Below are positions 15,004 through 23,806 of a DNA stretch of 64,000 nucleotides, one piece after another; positions within the stretch are counted from its first letter, which is position 1, and each line of letters begins with the position of its first letter. Made by a program: the position numbers and the translations under genes. Location: the NCBI GenBank assembly GCA_963716445.1, contig OY970313.1, positions 1,736,001 to 1,800,000 of the forward strand. The letters run 5' to 3'. Source of the DNA: JAAYBF01 sp963716445 (GTDB lineage: Bacteria; Actinomycetota; Thermoleophilia; Solirubrobacterales; Thermoleophilaceae). The notes below the pieces were generated by a model, which was given only the letters and a program-made list of their open reading frames with translations, had not been told where the DNA came from and did no database searches.

Positions 15004-16001
15004 CAGGGGCCCACCTCGGCGAAGGTCCGGTCGAGCGCCTGCTCGCGCGAGACCGGCGGCCGCCAGCCGAGCACCCTGGTCGCCTTCGAGGTGTCGTAGC
15101 GGAAGTCGCCGTAGGCGGGCTTCAGGCGGTAGGGATCGAGGAAGCTCGGCGGCGACACCGCCCCGTCGGTCGACCGCTCGGCGCGCTCGAGCGCGGCGCC
15201 GAAGGCCCTCAACGCGAACAGCGGGAACGGGACGAGGCGCCGGTTCTCCCTGTCGGCGTCGCGCCAGCGGCGGGCGTAGCGCCACTGGCGCAGCGGTCGC
15301 GGATCGACAGCGTTGAAGATCTCGCCCGAGGCGCGGGGATTCTCGGCGCACTCGGCCAGCAGCGAGGCTGTGTTCTCGACGTAGTTGAGTCGCATCGTCA
15401 CGAGTCCGCCATAGAGGAGCAAAGTGTTCGGTCCGAGCTCGCGGCCCAGCTGGTGCTGGAAGGCTCGCCCGGGGCCGTAGATGATGCCTGGCCGGACGAT
15501 CGCGACGTCCGCTTGCGGCTCGGCTTGCAGCTCGCGCACGAGCCGCTCCTGGAGCCACTTCGTCCAGCCGTAGTCGTCGCGCAGCCATGGGCTCGGCTCG
15601 ATCGGGGTCGACTCGTCGACGGCGGAGCGCGCTCGAACTTGGTTGAGGCCGTAGACCGAGAAGCTGCTGACGTGCACCAGCCGACCGGTCCATCCGTCAC
15701 TGCGAATCGTCTCGATCAGCCGCTGCGTCGCGGCGACGGTGGTGTCGAACATCGAGCGCCAGGTGCCGCTCGTCGTGGCAGCGAGGTGGATCGCCGCGTC
15801 GGCATCCGCGAGCGCCCGGGAGAGGTCGTCGCCGGGGCGCCGCAGGTCGACCGGCACGCGTACGACTCCCCTCTGCTCCCAGTCGGGCGCCAGGTCGCGC
15901 GAGGGCCGGACCAGCGCGCGGACCTCGTGCCCGCGGCGCAGCAGCTCGTCGACGACGTAGCCGCCGAGAAAGCCCCCCGCGCCCGTCACGAGCACCCTCA
16001 C
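15003..16001 (-). CDS. NAD-dependent epimerase/dehydratase (extended SDR)
   Basis: A 332-residue extended short-chain dehydrogenase. The nucleotide-binding motif T-G-A-G-G-F-L-G is at residues 6-13, H-L-A-A-T at about 72, S-S-F-S-V-Y-G at about 112, and the catalytic pair Y-G-W-T-K at about 144-148. The family covers nucleotide-sugar 4-epimerases, 4,6-dehydratases and reductases; the product here cannot be named. It starts inside the end of the upstream Gfo/Idh gene (4-bp overlap) and its stop touches the GT4 start, so at least three genes form a tightly coupled operon running 17962 to 13828. It probably supplies or modifies a sugar donor for the neighbouring glycosyltransferases. Confidence 0.92.
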   Translation of the reverse strand: MRVLVTGAGGFLGGYVVDELLRRGHEVRALVRPSRDLAPDWEQRGVVRVPVDLRRPGDDLSRALADADAAIHLAATTSGTWRSMFDTTVAATQRLIETIRSDGWTGRLVHVSSFSVYGLNQVRARSAVDESTPIEPSPWLRDDYGWTKWLQERLVRELQAEPQADVAIVRPGIIYGPGRAFQHQLGRELGPNTLLLYGGLVTMRLNYVENTASLLAECAENPRASGEIFNAVDPRPLRQWRYARRWRDADRENRRLVPFPLFALRAFGAALERAERSTDGAVSPPSFLDPYRLKPAYGDFRYDTSKATRVLGWRPPVSREQALDRTFAEVGP

Positions 16002-17062
16002 AGCTGCTCCTCGGGCGAGAAGACCTTCGACATGACGTCGTTGACGGCGTCGATCTCGGCGGCCGTCACCGGAGGCTCGCCACCGTCGGCGACGGCGCCG
16101 TACAGGCCCTCGAGGAGGTTCTCCAGCCCCTCGAAGTGGTCCAGGCGCGAGGTCACCGTCTTCGCGAAGAGGCCCGCCGCGCCACCGATCAGGTTGAGGC
16201 CGTGGCGCACGCCGTTGACGAGCTTCGCCGCGCCGCCGCCCGGCCCGGCGACGTAGAGACGGTCGTTGTACAGGTCCGCCTCGAGCGTCCCGCTCGTGCC
16301 GGCGACCCGCAGCACGAAGCCTGGCGGCTCGGCGTGGCGAGTCACCGACACGAGCGCCGAGGTGCGCTCTCCCGCGAGCAGCGCCCGCAGCTCGTCGTCG
16401 GACTGCATCGCCGGGTCGAGGCGACGCCGCATCGTGCTGACCCCGACGCAGCGGTCCATGAACGCGAGCGCTATCGACACGGGATGGGATGCGAAGTTCT
16501 GCAGCGCGCCGCCCGGCAGGGCATGGCTGAAGTGGACCACGTCGCGGTCGCCCACCGGGCCGGCCCCGCCCGACATCACGCCGCCGAAGACGACGTCGAC
16601 GTGCACGACCTCTCCAATCGCCCCCGAGCGCTGCAGCGCGACCGCGCGGCGGACGACCTCCGCCTGGCGCCAGTTGTAGTTCTCGACGAGATGCCGCCCG
16701 GCGGCGGTGGCCGCGCCCCGCATCGCGGCGTAGTCGTCCGCGGTGGGCGCGATCGGCTTCTCAACCAGCACGTGCGCGCCGGCCTCGAGCGCCGCGATCG
16801 CAAGCGCGCGGTGGCTCTGAGGTGGCGTCAGCACGTGGACGACGTCCGGCTGGGCCTCTTCGAGCATCCGCTCGAAGTCGGTGAACGGCGTGTCGATCGA
16901 GTAGCGCTCGCAAACGGCGTCGACGACTGCTCGGTCCAGGTCGCACAGGCCGGCGATCGTCACGTTCGGCAGTCGCTGCAGCTTCTCGATGTGCTCGAGT
17001 GAGATCGCCCCGAGGCCGACCACCGCGGCGCGCGTCGCGGTCTCTCTCGCTTCGCCGTTCAC
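15998..17062 (-). CDS. Gfo/Idh/MocA oxidoreductase
   Basis: A 354-residue NAD(P)-dependent oxidoreductase. V-V-G-L-G-A-I-S at about residues 14-21 forms the dinucleotide loop, L-V-E-K-P-I-A-P near residue 100 holds the family Lys, and N-Y-N-W-R-Q-A near 125 starts the substrate domain. It is distinct from the dehydrogenase at 9907, so the locus has two. The stop overlaps the SDR gene start by 4 bp, and the GT2 gene stop is 3 bp upstream, which shows a common operon. A role in making an unusual nucleotide sugar is inferred from context. The substrate is not deducible. Confidence 0.9.
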   Translation of the reverse strand: MNGEARETATRAAVVGLGAISLEHIEKLQRLPNVTIAGLCDLDRAVVDAVCERYSIDTPFTDFERMLEEAQPDVVHVLTPPQSHRALAIAALEAGAHVLVEKPIAPTADDYAAMRGAATAAGRHLVENYNWRQAEVVRRAVALQRSGAIGEVVHVDVVFGGVMSGGAGPVGDRDVVHFSHALPGGALQNFASHPVSIALAFMDRCVGVSTMRRRLDPAMQSDDELRALLAGERTSALVSVTRHAEPPGFVLRVAGTSGTLEADLYNDRLYVAGPGGGAAKLVNGVRHGLNLIGGAAGLFAKTVTSRLDHFEGLENLLEGLYGAVADGGEPPVTAAEIDAVNDVMSKVFSPEEQL

Positions 17063-17065
17063 TGG

Positions 17066-17962
17066 TCAGGTCTCGGAGGTCGAAGGAGTGCGACGGCGGA
17101 ACGTCAGGCGGCGGCCGATCCGCTGGAGCTGTCCCCGCCGTACGGTCGCGCGGACCTCGGGCTCGGCCCGCGGCAGACGGCGCACGCCGGCGGACGCCCA
17201 GCCGAGCATGTAGTTGAGCCCACCGATGACGCGCGGAGCGTCCGACATCCGCTGGAATCCGTGCAGCAGCACGTGAAGCGGGTGCTCGCCCATCGCCCAC
17301 GCGCCCTCGCCCCAGCGGCGAAAGCCTCGCAGCAGGCCGTCGTGGCCGCCGCGCAGGCGCATGTGCAGGGGATCGCCGTCGGGCATCGCGAAGCTCTGCG
17401 TGCGCCAGCCGGCCATGTCCGCCTTGACCTCGTCGATCATGTCCCAGCCGAGGATCGCCGGCATCGGGGAGATCGCCTCGTAGCAGGCTCGGCGGTAGAA
17501 CTTCGTCGCGCCGTGGACGTGCTCGGGCCGGATCGTGAGGCGGCCGAGCACTCCGTCGGCGCCGACCTCGCTGAGGTAGGAGCCGGCGAGCCCCAGCCCC
17601 GGGTCGCGCTCCAGCTCGCCGGCGATCGTCTCGATCGTCCGGGGGGTGAGTCGGATGTCCGCGTCGAGCTTGGCCACCACGTCCCAACCCCCATCGGCCC
17701 GATCGAGCGCCCACTGAAATGCGACGTACTCGGCTGCACGGGCGAGGCGATCGCCGTCCTCCCCGCGGACCGGCCGCTGCAGTGCCGTCACCCACTCGTG
17801 GCGGTCGGCGAGCTCACGCGCGATAGCGTAGGAGCCGTCCGTCGAGCCGTCGTCGACGAGCAGCAGGCGATCGGGGCGACGCGTCTGCCCTTCGATCGAC
17901 TCGGCGAACGCGGGCAGGAACGGCTCCTCGTTGAGGAATGGGACGATTGCGACGATGTGCAT
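17066..17962 (-). CDS. family 2 glycosyltransferase
   Basis: A 298-residue GT-A glycosyltransferase related in layout to the one at 12903. Visible motifs are I-V-A-I-V-P-F-L-N-E-E, L-V-D-D-G-S-T-D-G-S, V-V-A-K-L-D-A-D-I-R with the DxD element, and G-W-D-M-I-D-E-V-K on the acceptor side. The ATG at 17962 (M-H-I-V-A-I-V) is chosen because the longer open frame upstream overlaps the divergent O-antigen-ligase gene. It is the first gene of the operon running to 13828, and a 36-bp gap separates it from the divergent gene, so both promoters are compressed there. Confidence 0.91.
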   Translation of the reverse strand: MHIVAIVPFLNEEPFLPAFAESIEGQTRRPDRLLLVDDGSTDGSYAIARELADRHEWVTALQRPVRGEDGDRLARAAEYVAFQWALDRADGGWDVVAKLDADIRLTPRTIETIAGELERDPGLGLAGSYLSEVGADGVLGRLTIRPEHVHGATKFYRRACYEAISPMPAILGWDMIDEVKADMAGWRTQSFAMPDGDPLHMRLRGGHDGLLRGFRRWGEGAWAMGEHPLHVLLHGFQRMSDAPRVIGGLNYMLGWASAGVRRLPRAEPEVRATVRRGQLQRIGRRLTFRRRTPSTSET

Positions 17963-17998
17963 CGGCGGAGAGCGTAGCCTCAGAGTGAGCCCCACGGC

Positions 17999-19417
17999 AT
18001 GACCAGCCTCGCGGAGAACCGAGCCGCCCTGCTGCGCGCGCTGGCGGCGGCCGGCATCGGCCTGCTGGCGGTCCTCGTCGGCGCCCTCGTGGCGGTCGCG
18101 CCGATGGCCGGGCTCGCCTTCGTCGGGCTGCTCGGGCTGGTCGGACTCGCCTTCCTGGCTCCGACGGTCCACCTGACGCTGCTGCTGCTCGTCACGGTCC
18201 TGATCCCGTTCGGGCTCCAGAACCAGTTCTCCGCGTCCGGCGCCGGGTTGCTGCTGTCGGACGCCCTCCTGCTCACGGCCCTCTTCCGCGCGGGCGTCGT
18301 ATTGCTGCGCGAGCCGCTCGATCGCCGGCGGATGGTGGCTCTCTGTCTACTGTCGATCTTCCTCGTGATCGTCTTCCTGCAGGCGATCCACGGCCTGCAG
18401 CTGGATCGCTCCAGCAGCCAGGTGGGCTACGAGCTGCGCGTCCTGCTCGGCTTCGCGACCTTCGCGATCGCGATGCCGATCGTCGCCGAGCCCGACGGCA
18501 CTCGCCGCGTGGCGATCGGCCTGATGGTCGTCGGCCTGCTGCTCGGCCTCTGGGGCATGGCGCAATGGTTCCTCGGCATCGAGGAGATCGGCGAGAGCGG
18601 CGTCGGCGTGCGCGAGGGGATCAGCTTCACGAGCAGCGGACGGGGCCAGCTTCAGGGAGGCCTCTACGCCTTCCCGGTCGCGGTGGTGATGTCGTTCGCC
18701 GCGCTCGTGAGCGGGCGCGTGACCGAGCACTGGCAGCGAATCGTGCTCGCGACGATCCTCACCGCCAACTTCTTCTCGGTGATCTTCACCTACGAGCGCA
18801 CGTTCTGGGTGACGACGGTGTTCGGCATGGCCTTCGTGGTGTTCCGCTCCGAGCCCCGGCAGCGCGCCAAGGCGATCGTCTGGGGGATCGTCACCGCGAT
18901 CCTGCTGCTGGGAGCTGTCGCGACCTTCGCCCCCGCGGACTTCACCGCCGCGCGGGAGCGGCTGCTGTCGCTCAGCCAGTACTCCAACGACGACTCGGTT
19001 CGCTCGCGGGTCGTCGAGACCGATCACGTGATGGACGCGATCCAGGCGGCGCCGGTCGTCGGCTCCGGCCTCGGCGCGACGATCTTCTGGGGCCGGGCTT
19101 GGCAAGACGTCCCGCCGGAGGCCAACTGGTACTCCCACAATGGCTATCTATGGGTCGTCTGGAAGATCGGCCTGCTTGCGGCTGTGATCCTCTTCGTGCT
19201 GCTCGCCTGGGCGATCCTCTCGCGCCCGCCGCCCCGACGGGATCCGCTTGCGCTCCCGCTGGCCGTCGGCAGTCAAGCCGCGCTGCTCGTCCTGGTCGTC
19301 TCGAGCGTCACGTTCCCGAGCTTCAACTCGCTGACGATCACGGCCGTCATGGGGGTGCTCGTGGCGCTGTGCTTCATGCCCCCGCTGTTCGCCCGTGGAA
19401 GTACCAGAACGCCGTGA
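17999..19417 (+). CDS. O-antigen ligase/polymerase-like membrane protein
   Basis: A 472-residue polytopic membrane protein with about 11-12 predicted helices and the Wzy_C-type long outer loop (roughly residues 305-385). There the motif V-V-G-S-G-L-G-A-T and the aromatic/His element N-W-Y-S-H-N-G-Y-L-W are visible. The His before the last helices is typical of the ligase/polymerase superfamily. It has no C-terminal TPR region, unlike the homologue at 6945. It starts at ATG 17999 with a short upstream gap to the divergent GT2 and overlaps the convergent asparagine-synthase-like gene by 44 bp. Two such proteins suggest one polymerase and one ligase, or two separate polymers. Confidence 0.9.
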   Translation: MTSLAENRAALLRALAAAGIGLLAVLVGALVAVAPMAGLAFVGLLGLVGLAFLAPTVHLTLLLLVTVLIPFGLQNQFSASGAGLLLSDALLLTALFRAGVVLLREPLDRRRMVALCLLSIFLVIVFLQAIHGLQLDRSSSQVGYELRVLLGFATFAIAMPIVAEPDGTRRVAIGLMVVGLLLGLWGMAQWFLGIEEIGESGVGVREGISFTSSGRGQLQGGLYAFPVAVVMSFAALVSGRVTEHWQRIVLATILTANFFSVIFTYERTFWVTTVFGMAFVVFRSEPRQRAKAIVWGIVTAILLLGAVATFAPADFTAARERLLSLSQYSNDDSVRSRVVETDHVMDAIQAAPVVGSGLGATIFWGRAWQDVPPEANWYSHNGYLWVVWKIGLLAAVILFVLLAWAILSRPPPRRDPLALPLAVGSQAALLVLVVSSVTFPSFNSLTITAVMGVLVALCFMPPLFARGSTRTP

Positions 19418-21209
19418 GCACTCCGCAGAGACCCTCGACGTGCGGCCGCCGGGCGTCGGGCGATCCGGCCAGCGTCGCGTCGAGACGTCGCCTGTCGACG
19501 TAGTCCCAGAGCGGGGACTGGGGCTCCGACGCGCACAGCTCGCGGTGCTGCTCGATTCCGGCCTCGAACCAGGCGCGGCCGAAGTCGCCCGACTCGCTGG
19601 CGCCCCCCGCAACAGGCGGGGACCGCCGCCCCAGCCTGTCGCGCAGGCGCGTCGCAGCCGCGTCGGCCACCCCGCGAACGGCGAGCAGGGGGGCCAGCCG
19701 GGGCCGTTGCGGCTTCCACGGCTTCTCGAACGGGAGGTCGCGCAGATCGCTCGACAGGATCGACAGCAGCCGGTGGTGAGCCGCCTCCATGTACCGCTCG
19801 CCCGAGCTCAGCGAGAACGCGTACTCGTAGAAGTCACGCGAGATGTAGGGGCTGAAGAGGTCGGTCGCGCCCGAGACCCGGCGCACGCCGGTCGACCCCC
19901 AGTTGCGCACCCGCTCGAACGCGTAGTAGGCCTCGAGCACCTCGCGCGATCGCCATCCCTCGGCGCGGCGCGCGTCCGCGAACTCGCGCAGATATCGCCG
20001 TGTCTCCTCGACCGCCTCCTGGCGCACGACGCCGTCCAGCGTCGAGGTCTTGGTGGCGAGCGTCCGCTTCTGAGCCTCCCAGGAGGAGCGCACCCCTGGC
20101 ACCTGCGAGGCGAACGGGATCAACATGCCGATGTTGCCCGCCCGTGCGATCTCGCCGCCGGGGCCCCACAGCTTGAGGCCGATCGGAGCCGGCCGCTCGC
20201 CGTGGTCGACGTGGTCCGAGATGCCGTGGATCGTCGCCATGCCATCGGTCTGCGCGACGAAGCGGGCCGTGACCTCCGTCCAGCGCGCGGGATCGCGCGG
20301 CAGCTCCGGCGTGACGAGCCGGTGGGCGACGCCGGCGTGCCCGGCGAGCATGCGGGCGATCTCGACGTCGGGCTCGTCGGGGATCCCGGACGTGTAGTAG
20401 TCGATCTCGCGCAGCCCGAGCGACAGCGCCAGCGCGAGCAGCACGCGGGTATCGCGTCCGGCGGTGAGCGGACACGAGATCTCAGGCACTCCCGCGACCG
20501 CAGCAGCCGTCGTCGTGCGCAGCCGAGCCGCGAGCAGCTCGGCGCCATCGATCCTGTGCGCATTGTTGCGCGGGGCGACGGCCTCGGCCGTCAGATAGGG
20601 CCGCTCGTCGTGACGATCGGCCGTGAGCGTGTGCAGGGTCCCGCCGGCGAGTGGCTCGACGCCTCGGACGAGGGTGCGGCTCCCCGGCCACCCGAGGCTG
20701 AGCAGGGCGCTGACGCCGACGTGGTCCGGCGCGTCGAGTCCGGCCAGCGCCCTGACCGCCTCGACGCTGTTGCTCAGCAGCCAGCCCTCGCCGTCGCGGG
20801 CGACGTACACCTTCGCCATGCCGACGGCGTCGGTCAGGCACTCGACCTCGGCGGTGCGCAGGTCGATGCGGACCGCGCTGAAGATCCCCTCGAGCATGCT
20901 CGCGCCCTCGTGCCAGCGGTCGTGGAGGAGGGCGGCGTCGTGGGCGGCGAAGCGGCCCTCACGGTGGACCGGGAAGCCGTCGAAGAGGGTGACGACGTCG
21001 TCACGGCGCTCCGCGTACCGGCGCGGCCCGGCTAGACCGCGCGGATGCGCGAGCGCAGCGAAGGCGAGCCGGCCGTCGGCGGATCGCCCGGCGAGCGTCT
21101 CCCCGCCCGCCAGCTGCGGGAAGGCCGAAGCGGCGCGCGCGATCGCGCCCTCGACGTCGAGCTCCTGGACCGTCCCGGCGGCACGGCACGCGACGGCGAA
21201 GAGCTGCAC
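19374..21209 (-). CDS. asparagine-synthase-like protein lacking the N-terminal Cys
   Basis: A 611-residue protein with the two-domain layout of glutamine-dependent asparagine synthetase. The N-domain lacks the usual Met-Cys-Gly start: it begins M-Q-L-F-A-V-A, so the nucleophile Cys is absent and glutaminase activity is unlikely. The C-domain keeps an ATP pyrophosphatase loop as L-T-A-G-R-D-T-R near residue 250, a variant of S-G-G-x-D-S. Later regions include D-L-F-S-P-Y-I-S-R-D and F-E-K-P-W-K-P. Such proteins are common in exopolysaccharide loci and may amidate or acylate sugar acids. It is coupled to the GT2 upstream (3-bp gap). The reaction is unknown. Confidence 0.88.
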   Translation of the reverse strand: MQLFAVACRAAGTVQELDVEGAIARAASAFPQLAGGETLAGRSADGRLAFAALAHPRGLAGPRRYAERRDDVVTLFDGFPVHREGRFAAHDAALLHDRWHEGASMLEGIFSAVRIDLRTAEVECLTDAVGMAKVYVARDGEGWLLSNSVEAVRALAGLDAPDHVGVSALLSLGWPGSRTLVRGVEPLAGGTLHTLTADRHDERPYLTAEAVAPRNNAHRIDGAELLAARLRTTTAAAVAGVPEISCPLTAGRDTRVLLALALSLGLREIDYYTSGIPDEPDVEIARMLAGHAGVAHRLVTPELPRDPARWTEVTARFVAQTDGMATIHGISDHVDHGERPAPIGLKLWGPGGEIARAGNIGMLIPFASQVPGVRSSWEAQKRTLATKTSTLDGVVRQEAVEETRRYLREFADARRAEGWRSREVLEAYYAFERVRNWGSTGVRRVSGATDLFSPYISRDFYEYAFSLSSGERYMEAAHHRLLSILSSDLRDLPFEKPWKPQRPRLAPLLAVRGVADAAATRLRDRLGRRSPPVAGGASESGDFGRAWFEAGIEQHRELCASEPQSPLWDYVDRRRLDATLAGSPDARRPHVEGLCGVLTAFWYFHGRTAGA

Positions 21210-21212
21210 CCG

Positions 21213-22202
21213 CTAGCGCTCCGGATCCCCGCCGTGCGAGCCCATCTCCGGCTCGCTCCAGTCGCGCCGCAGCCCCTTCGCCGAGCCGGCCAGGAGACCG
21301 CGCAGCTTGGCGAGCGCGATGCGCAGCCGCAACGCCGACCGATGCTTCCCCGCGCTCGCGAAGGCACGCGCCATGTCGCGGAACGCGTTGGACCAGAGCC
21401 ACAGGCCTCCACGCCGGTCGCCCTGGCGCACGTGCTTGATCGCATAGCCGCAGGCGGCCGCCATGTACCCGCGGTAGAGCGCGGGCAGCGCATCGGGCGG
21501 GCGCCACTGGTCGTGGAGCACGCGGCCGCGGGGAGTCAGATACGCGACTCCGCCCGACCGCATCAGCCTGAAGTTGAAGTCCATGTCGTCAGACGCCGGG
21601 AAGTCGGGCGCCCCCGCGCCGAGCCGCTCGTCCCACCCGCCCAGGCGCTCCACCGTCGAGCGCCGAACCGCGTAGCAAGCTCCATATCCCAGCGCCGAGG
21701 GGCGCGTCCAGCGACCGGTCAGGCGGGTCGGCGACGCGACCGAGAAGATCGAGTAGGCCTTGTACTCGGCGTCGGGAGGCTCGTACTCCTCGACCTCGCA
21801 GCTGACGTAGTCCGCGTCCGCGCGCGCGGCGATCTCGTCCTCGATCGCCTTCAGCCAGGTGGGCTCGGGAATGCAGTCGTCATCGAGGAAGACCAGCCAC
21901 TCGCTCGGCGTGTTGAGCCAGCCGAGGTTGCGCGCGCGCGAGAGGCCACGACCGCTGTCGCGAATCAGCTTCAAGCCCGTCTGGCGCTCCGCCCGGCGGG
22001 CGAGGTCGGAGTCGAGCTCGTCGCTCTGGTCGACGATCGTCAGCGGCGGCGTCCCACGCGTCTGCTCGTCGAGGGCCGCGAGCGTCCGCCGCAACTGCGG
22101 CGCCCGGTCGCGGGTGCAGATCACGACCGTCAGGTCGACGGGACGATCGTCGAGCGGTCGCGCCTCGTCGGACGTCTCTGAGCGCCCTGCCGTGTCTGAC
22201 AC
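21213..22202 (-). CDS. family 2 glycosyltransferase
   Basis: A 329-residue GT-A enzyme. V-D-L-T-V-V-I-C-T-R-D-R opens the fold. W-L-V-F-L-D-D-D-C-I-P carries the DxD motif, and D-D-M-D-F-N-F-R-L near residue 215 is the E/D-D-x-D acceptor-side element of rhamnosyl-type GT2s. The GTG at 22202 (V-S-D-T-A-G-R) is the best start: the frame stays open further upstream but overlaps the flippase gene antisense to no known domain. The stop is 3 bp from the next gene start. Most likely it extends a lipid-linked repeat unit. Confidence 0.88.
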   Translation of the reverse strand: MSDTAGRSETSDEARPLDDRPVDLTVVICTRDRAPQLRRTLAALDEQTRGTPPLTIVDQSDELDSDLARRAERQTGLKLIRDSGRGLSRARNLGWLNTPSEWLVFLDDDCIPEPTWLKAIEDEIAARADADYVSCEVEEYEPPDAEYKAYSIFSVASPTRLTGRWTRPSALGYGACYAVRRSTVERLGGWDERLGAGAPDFPASDDMDFNFRLMRSGGVAYLTPRGRVLHDQWRPPDALPALYRGYMAAACGYAIKHVRQGDRRGGLWLWSNAFRDMARAFASAGKHRSALRLRIALAKLRGLLAGSAKGLRRDWSEPEMGSHGGDPER

Positions 22203-22255
22203 GCGCGACAGCGTAGCGGCGGTCGGCCGGGTCGGATCGCCGGCGCCGGGCTCGC

Positions 22256-23614
22256 TCAACGACCGACCGTACGGCGGATCTGGGAGACCGACCGCTTGAC
22301 GAGCTCTACGTCGATCGCCGCCAGCACGGCGACGTAGGCCCCGAGGCACGTCGCGGAGGCGGCGAGCAGGCCGATCCATGGGTCGCCGTCGAGCAGCCGC
22401 GCCGTCGCGTAGCCGACCGCCCACGCCGGCACGCAGGCCAGCGCCGCCGGGCCGACCGCGCGGACCTGGTCGCGGATCTGGACGTCGACACGCGAGCGAC
22501 AGGCGATGCAGACGGCCGTGAGCGATGCGGTGGTGAACCCGACGATCACCCACGCGACGCCCTCGATCCCCGGGCCGGCGGCGGCCGCGACCAGAGCCCC
22601 GAGGAAGGGGACGTAGAGCGTCGCGTTTATCTTCGCGAGGGTCCCCGGCGCACCGCTCGAGTTCAGCAACCACGAAGCCGTGTTCTGGAGCGGGTACAGC
22701 GAAGCCCAGAGCCCGAGGATCGACAGCGTCCCGACCATCGGCGCCCACTTCTGACCGAGCACGGCATGGACGAAGGGGTCAGCCGCCGAGCTCAGCACCA
22801 CCCCGAGCGGCACCGACACGACGGCGACCAGCTGGAGCACGGAGAGATACGCCCCGCGAATGTCCTCCCCCTTCGCCCTCATCTCCGAGAAGGCGGCGAA
22901 CGTGACTCGTGAGACCGGATCCGAGATCGCCGAGAACGGAATCTCGGCCAACCGGTACGCCGTGTAGTAGTAGCCGACGTCGCCGGCGCTGAGCAGCCGT
23001 CCGATCACGATGTAGTCGGAGTTCTGCTGAACGAAGTAGAGCAGCACCTGGGCCAGGAATCCCCGGCTCGTGCGCAGCACGTCGCGCGCGTCGCCGGCGT
23101 TCCAGGCGGGCCTCACCCAGAGGCGCGCCGCGTAGACGAAGACGAGCAGGGTCCCCGAGACGCTCATCGCGACCCGTCCGATGACGAGGCTCCAGACGCC
23201 GAGGTCGGTCGCCGCGGCGAGCGATATCGAGACGCCCGCGTAGACCATCGCCTGGCCGAACATGACGACGAAGCGCTCTCGGAAGAGCAGGTGCTTCTGC
23301 AGCTGCGCCTCCCCGAAGGCCTGGAACCCGCCCAAGGACACCGTCAGCGCGAGGGCCCGCACGACGTCGGTCAGATCGTCCTCCCTGAAGAGACTCGCGA
23401 TCGCCGGCGCGAGCGCGAAGCCGATCAGCCCGAGCAGCGCGCTCATCCCGATCGTCAGGGTCAAGATCGTCCCTTGAGCCCGTCGGCTCAGGTCGTGCCT
23501 CGAGATCAGCGTCGCCGACAAGCCGAGGTCGCGCAGGTACCCGAGCACCAGCGTCGCGCTGTTGGCGAGCGCGATCAAGCCGAAGTCCGACGGGGCGAGC
23601 AGCCGCGCCAGCAC
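22256..23614 (-). CDS. polysaccharide flippase (Wzx/MATE-like), N-terminus uncertain
   Basis: A membrane protein of at least 452 residues with about 13 helices, belonging to the oligosaccharide flippase branch. The start L-L-A-P-S-D-F-G-L-I-A-L-A is the usual end of helix 1 and its loop. It should flip undecaprenyl-linked repeat units. The first canonical start is GTG 23614, which cuts off most of helix 1. In the same frame the DNA continues upstream without a stop as R-S-V-P-W-T-L-L-T-Y-A-G-N-R-G-V-G-F-V, a typical flippase N-terminus, but no ATG, GTG or TTG precedes it. Translation may begin at CTG 23698 or ATA 23713, or there may be a frameshift or sequence error. Confidence 0.86.
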   Translation of the reverse strand: MLARLLAPSDFGLIALANSATLVLGYLRDLGLSATLISRHDLSRRAQGTILTLTIGMSALLGLIGFALAPAIASLFREDDLTDVVRALALTVSLGGFQAFGEAQLQKHLLFRERFVVMFGQAMVYAGVSISLAAATDLGVWSLVIGRVAMSVSGTLLVFVYAARLWVRPAWNAGDARDVLRTSRGFLAQVLLYFVQQNSDYIVIGRLLSAGDVGYYYTAYRLAEIPFSAISDPVSRVTFAAFSEMRAKGEDIRGAYLSVLQLVAVVSVPLGVVLSSAADPFVHAVLGQKWAPMVGTLSILGLWASLYPLQNTASWLLNSSGAPGTLAKINATLYVPFLGALVAAAAGPGIEGVAWVIVGFTTASLTAVCIACRSRVDVQIRDQVRAVGPAALACVPAWAVGYATARLLDGDPWIGLLAASATCLGAYVAVLAAIDVELVKRSVSQIRRTVGR

Positions 23615-23806
23615 GATCGAGGCGACGAACCCGACGCCGCGATTTCCGGCATAGGTGAGCAGCGTCCAGGGGACGCTGCGGACGGCCCGGCTGTCCAGGC
23701 GACCGCCCGCTATGGCCGGCGCATCCCGCTCTGAGTGCGCGGGCCTGGCACGAGCAACGGATCCCTGCGGCGGCCGGACGTGCTCATCACGACTGCCTGT
23801 GGCGGG

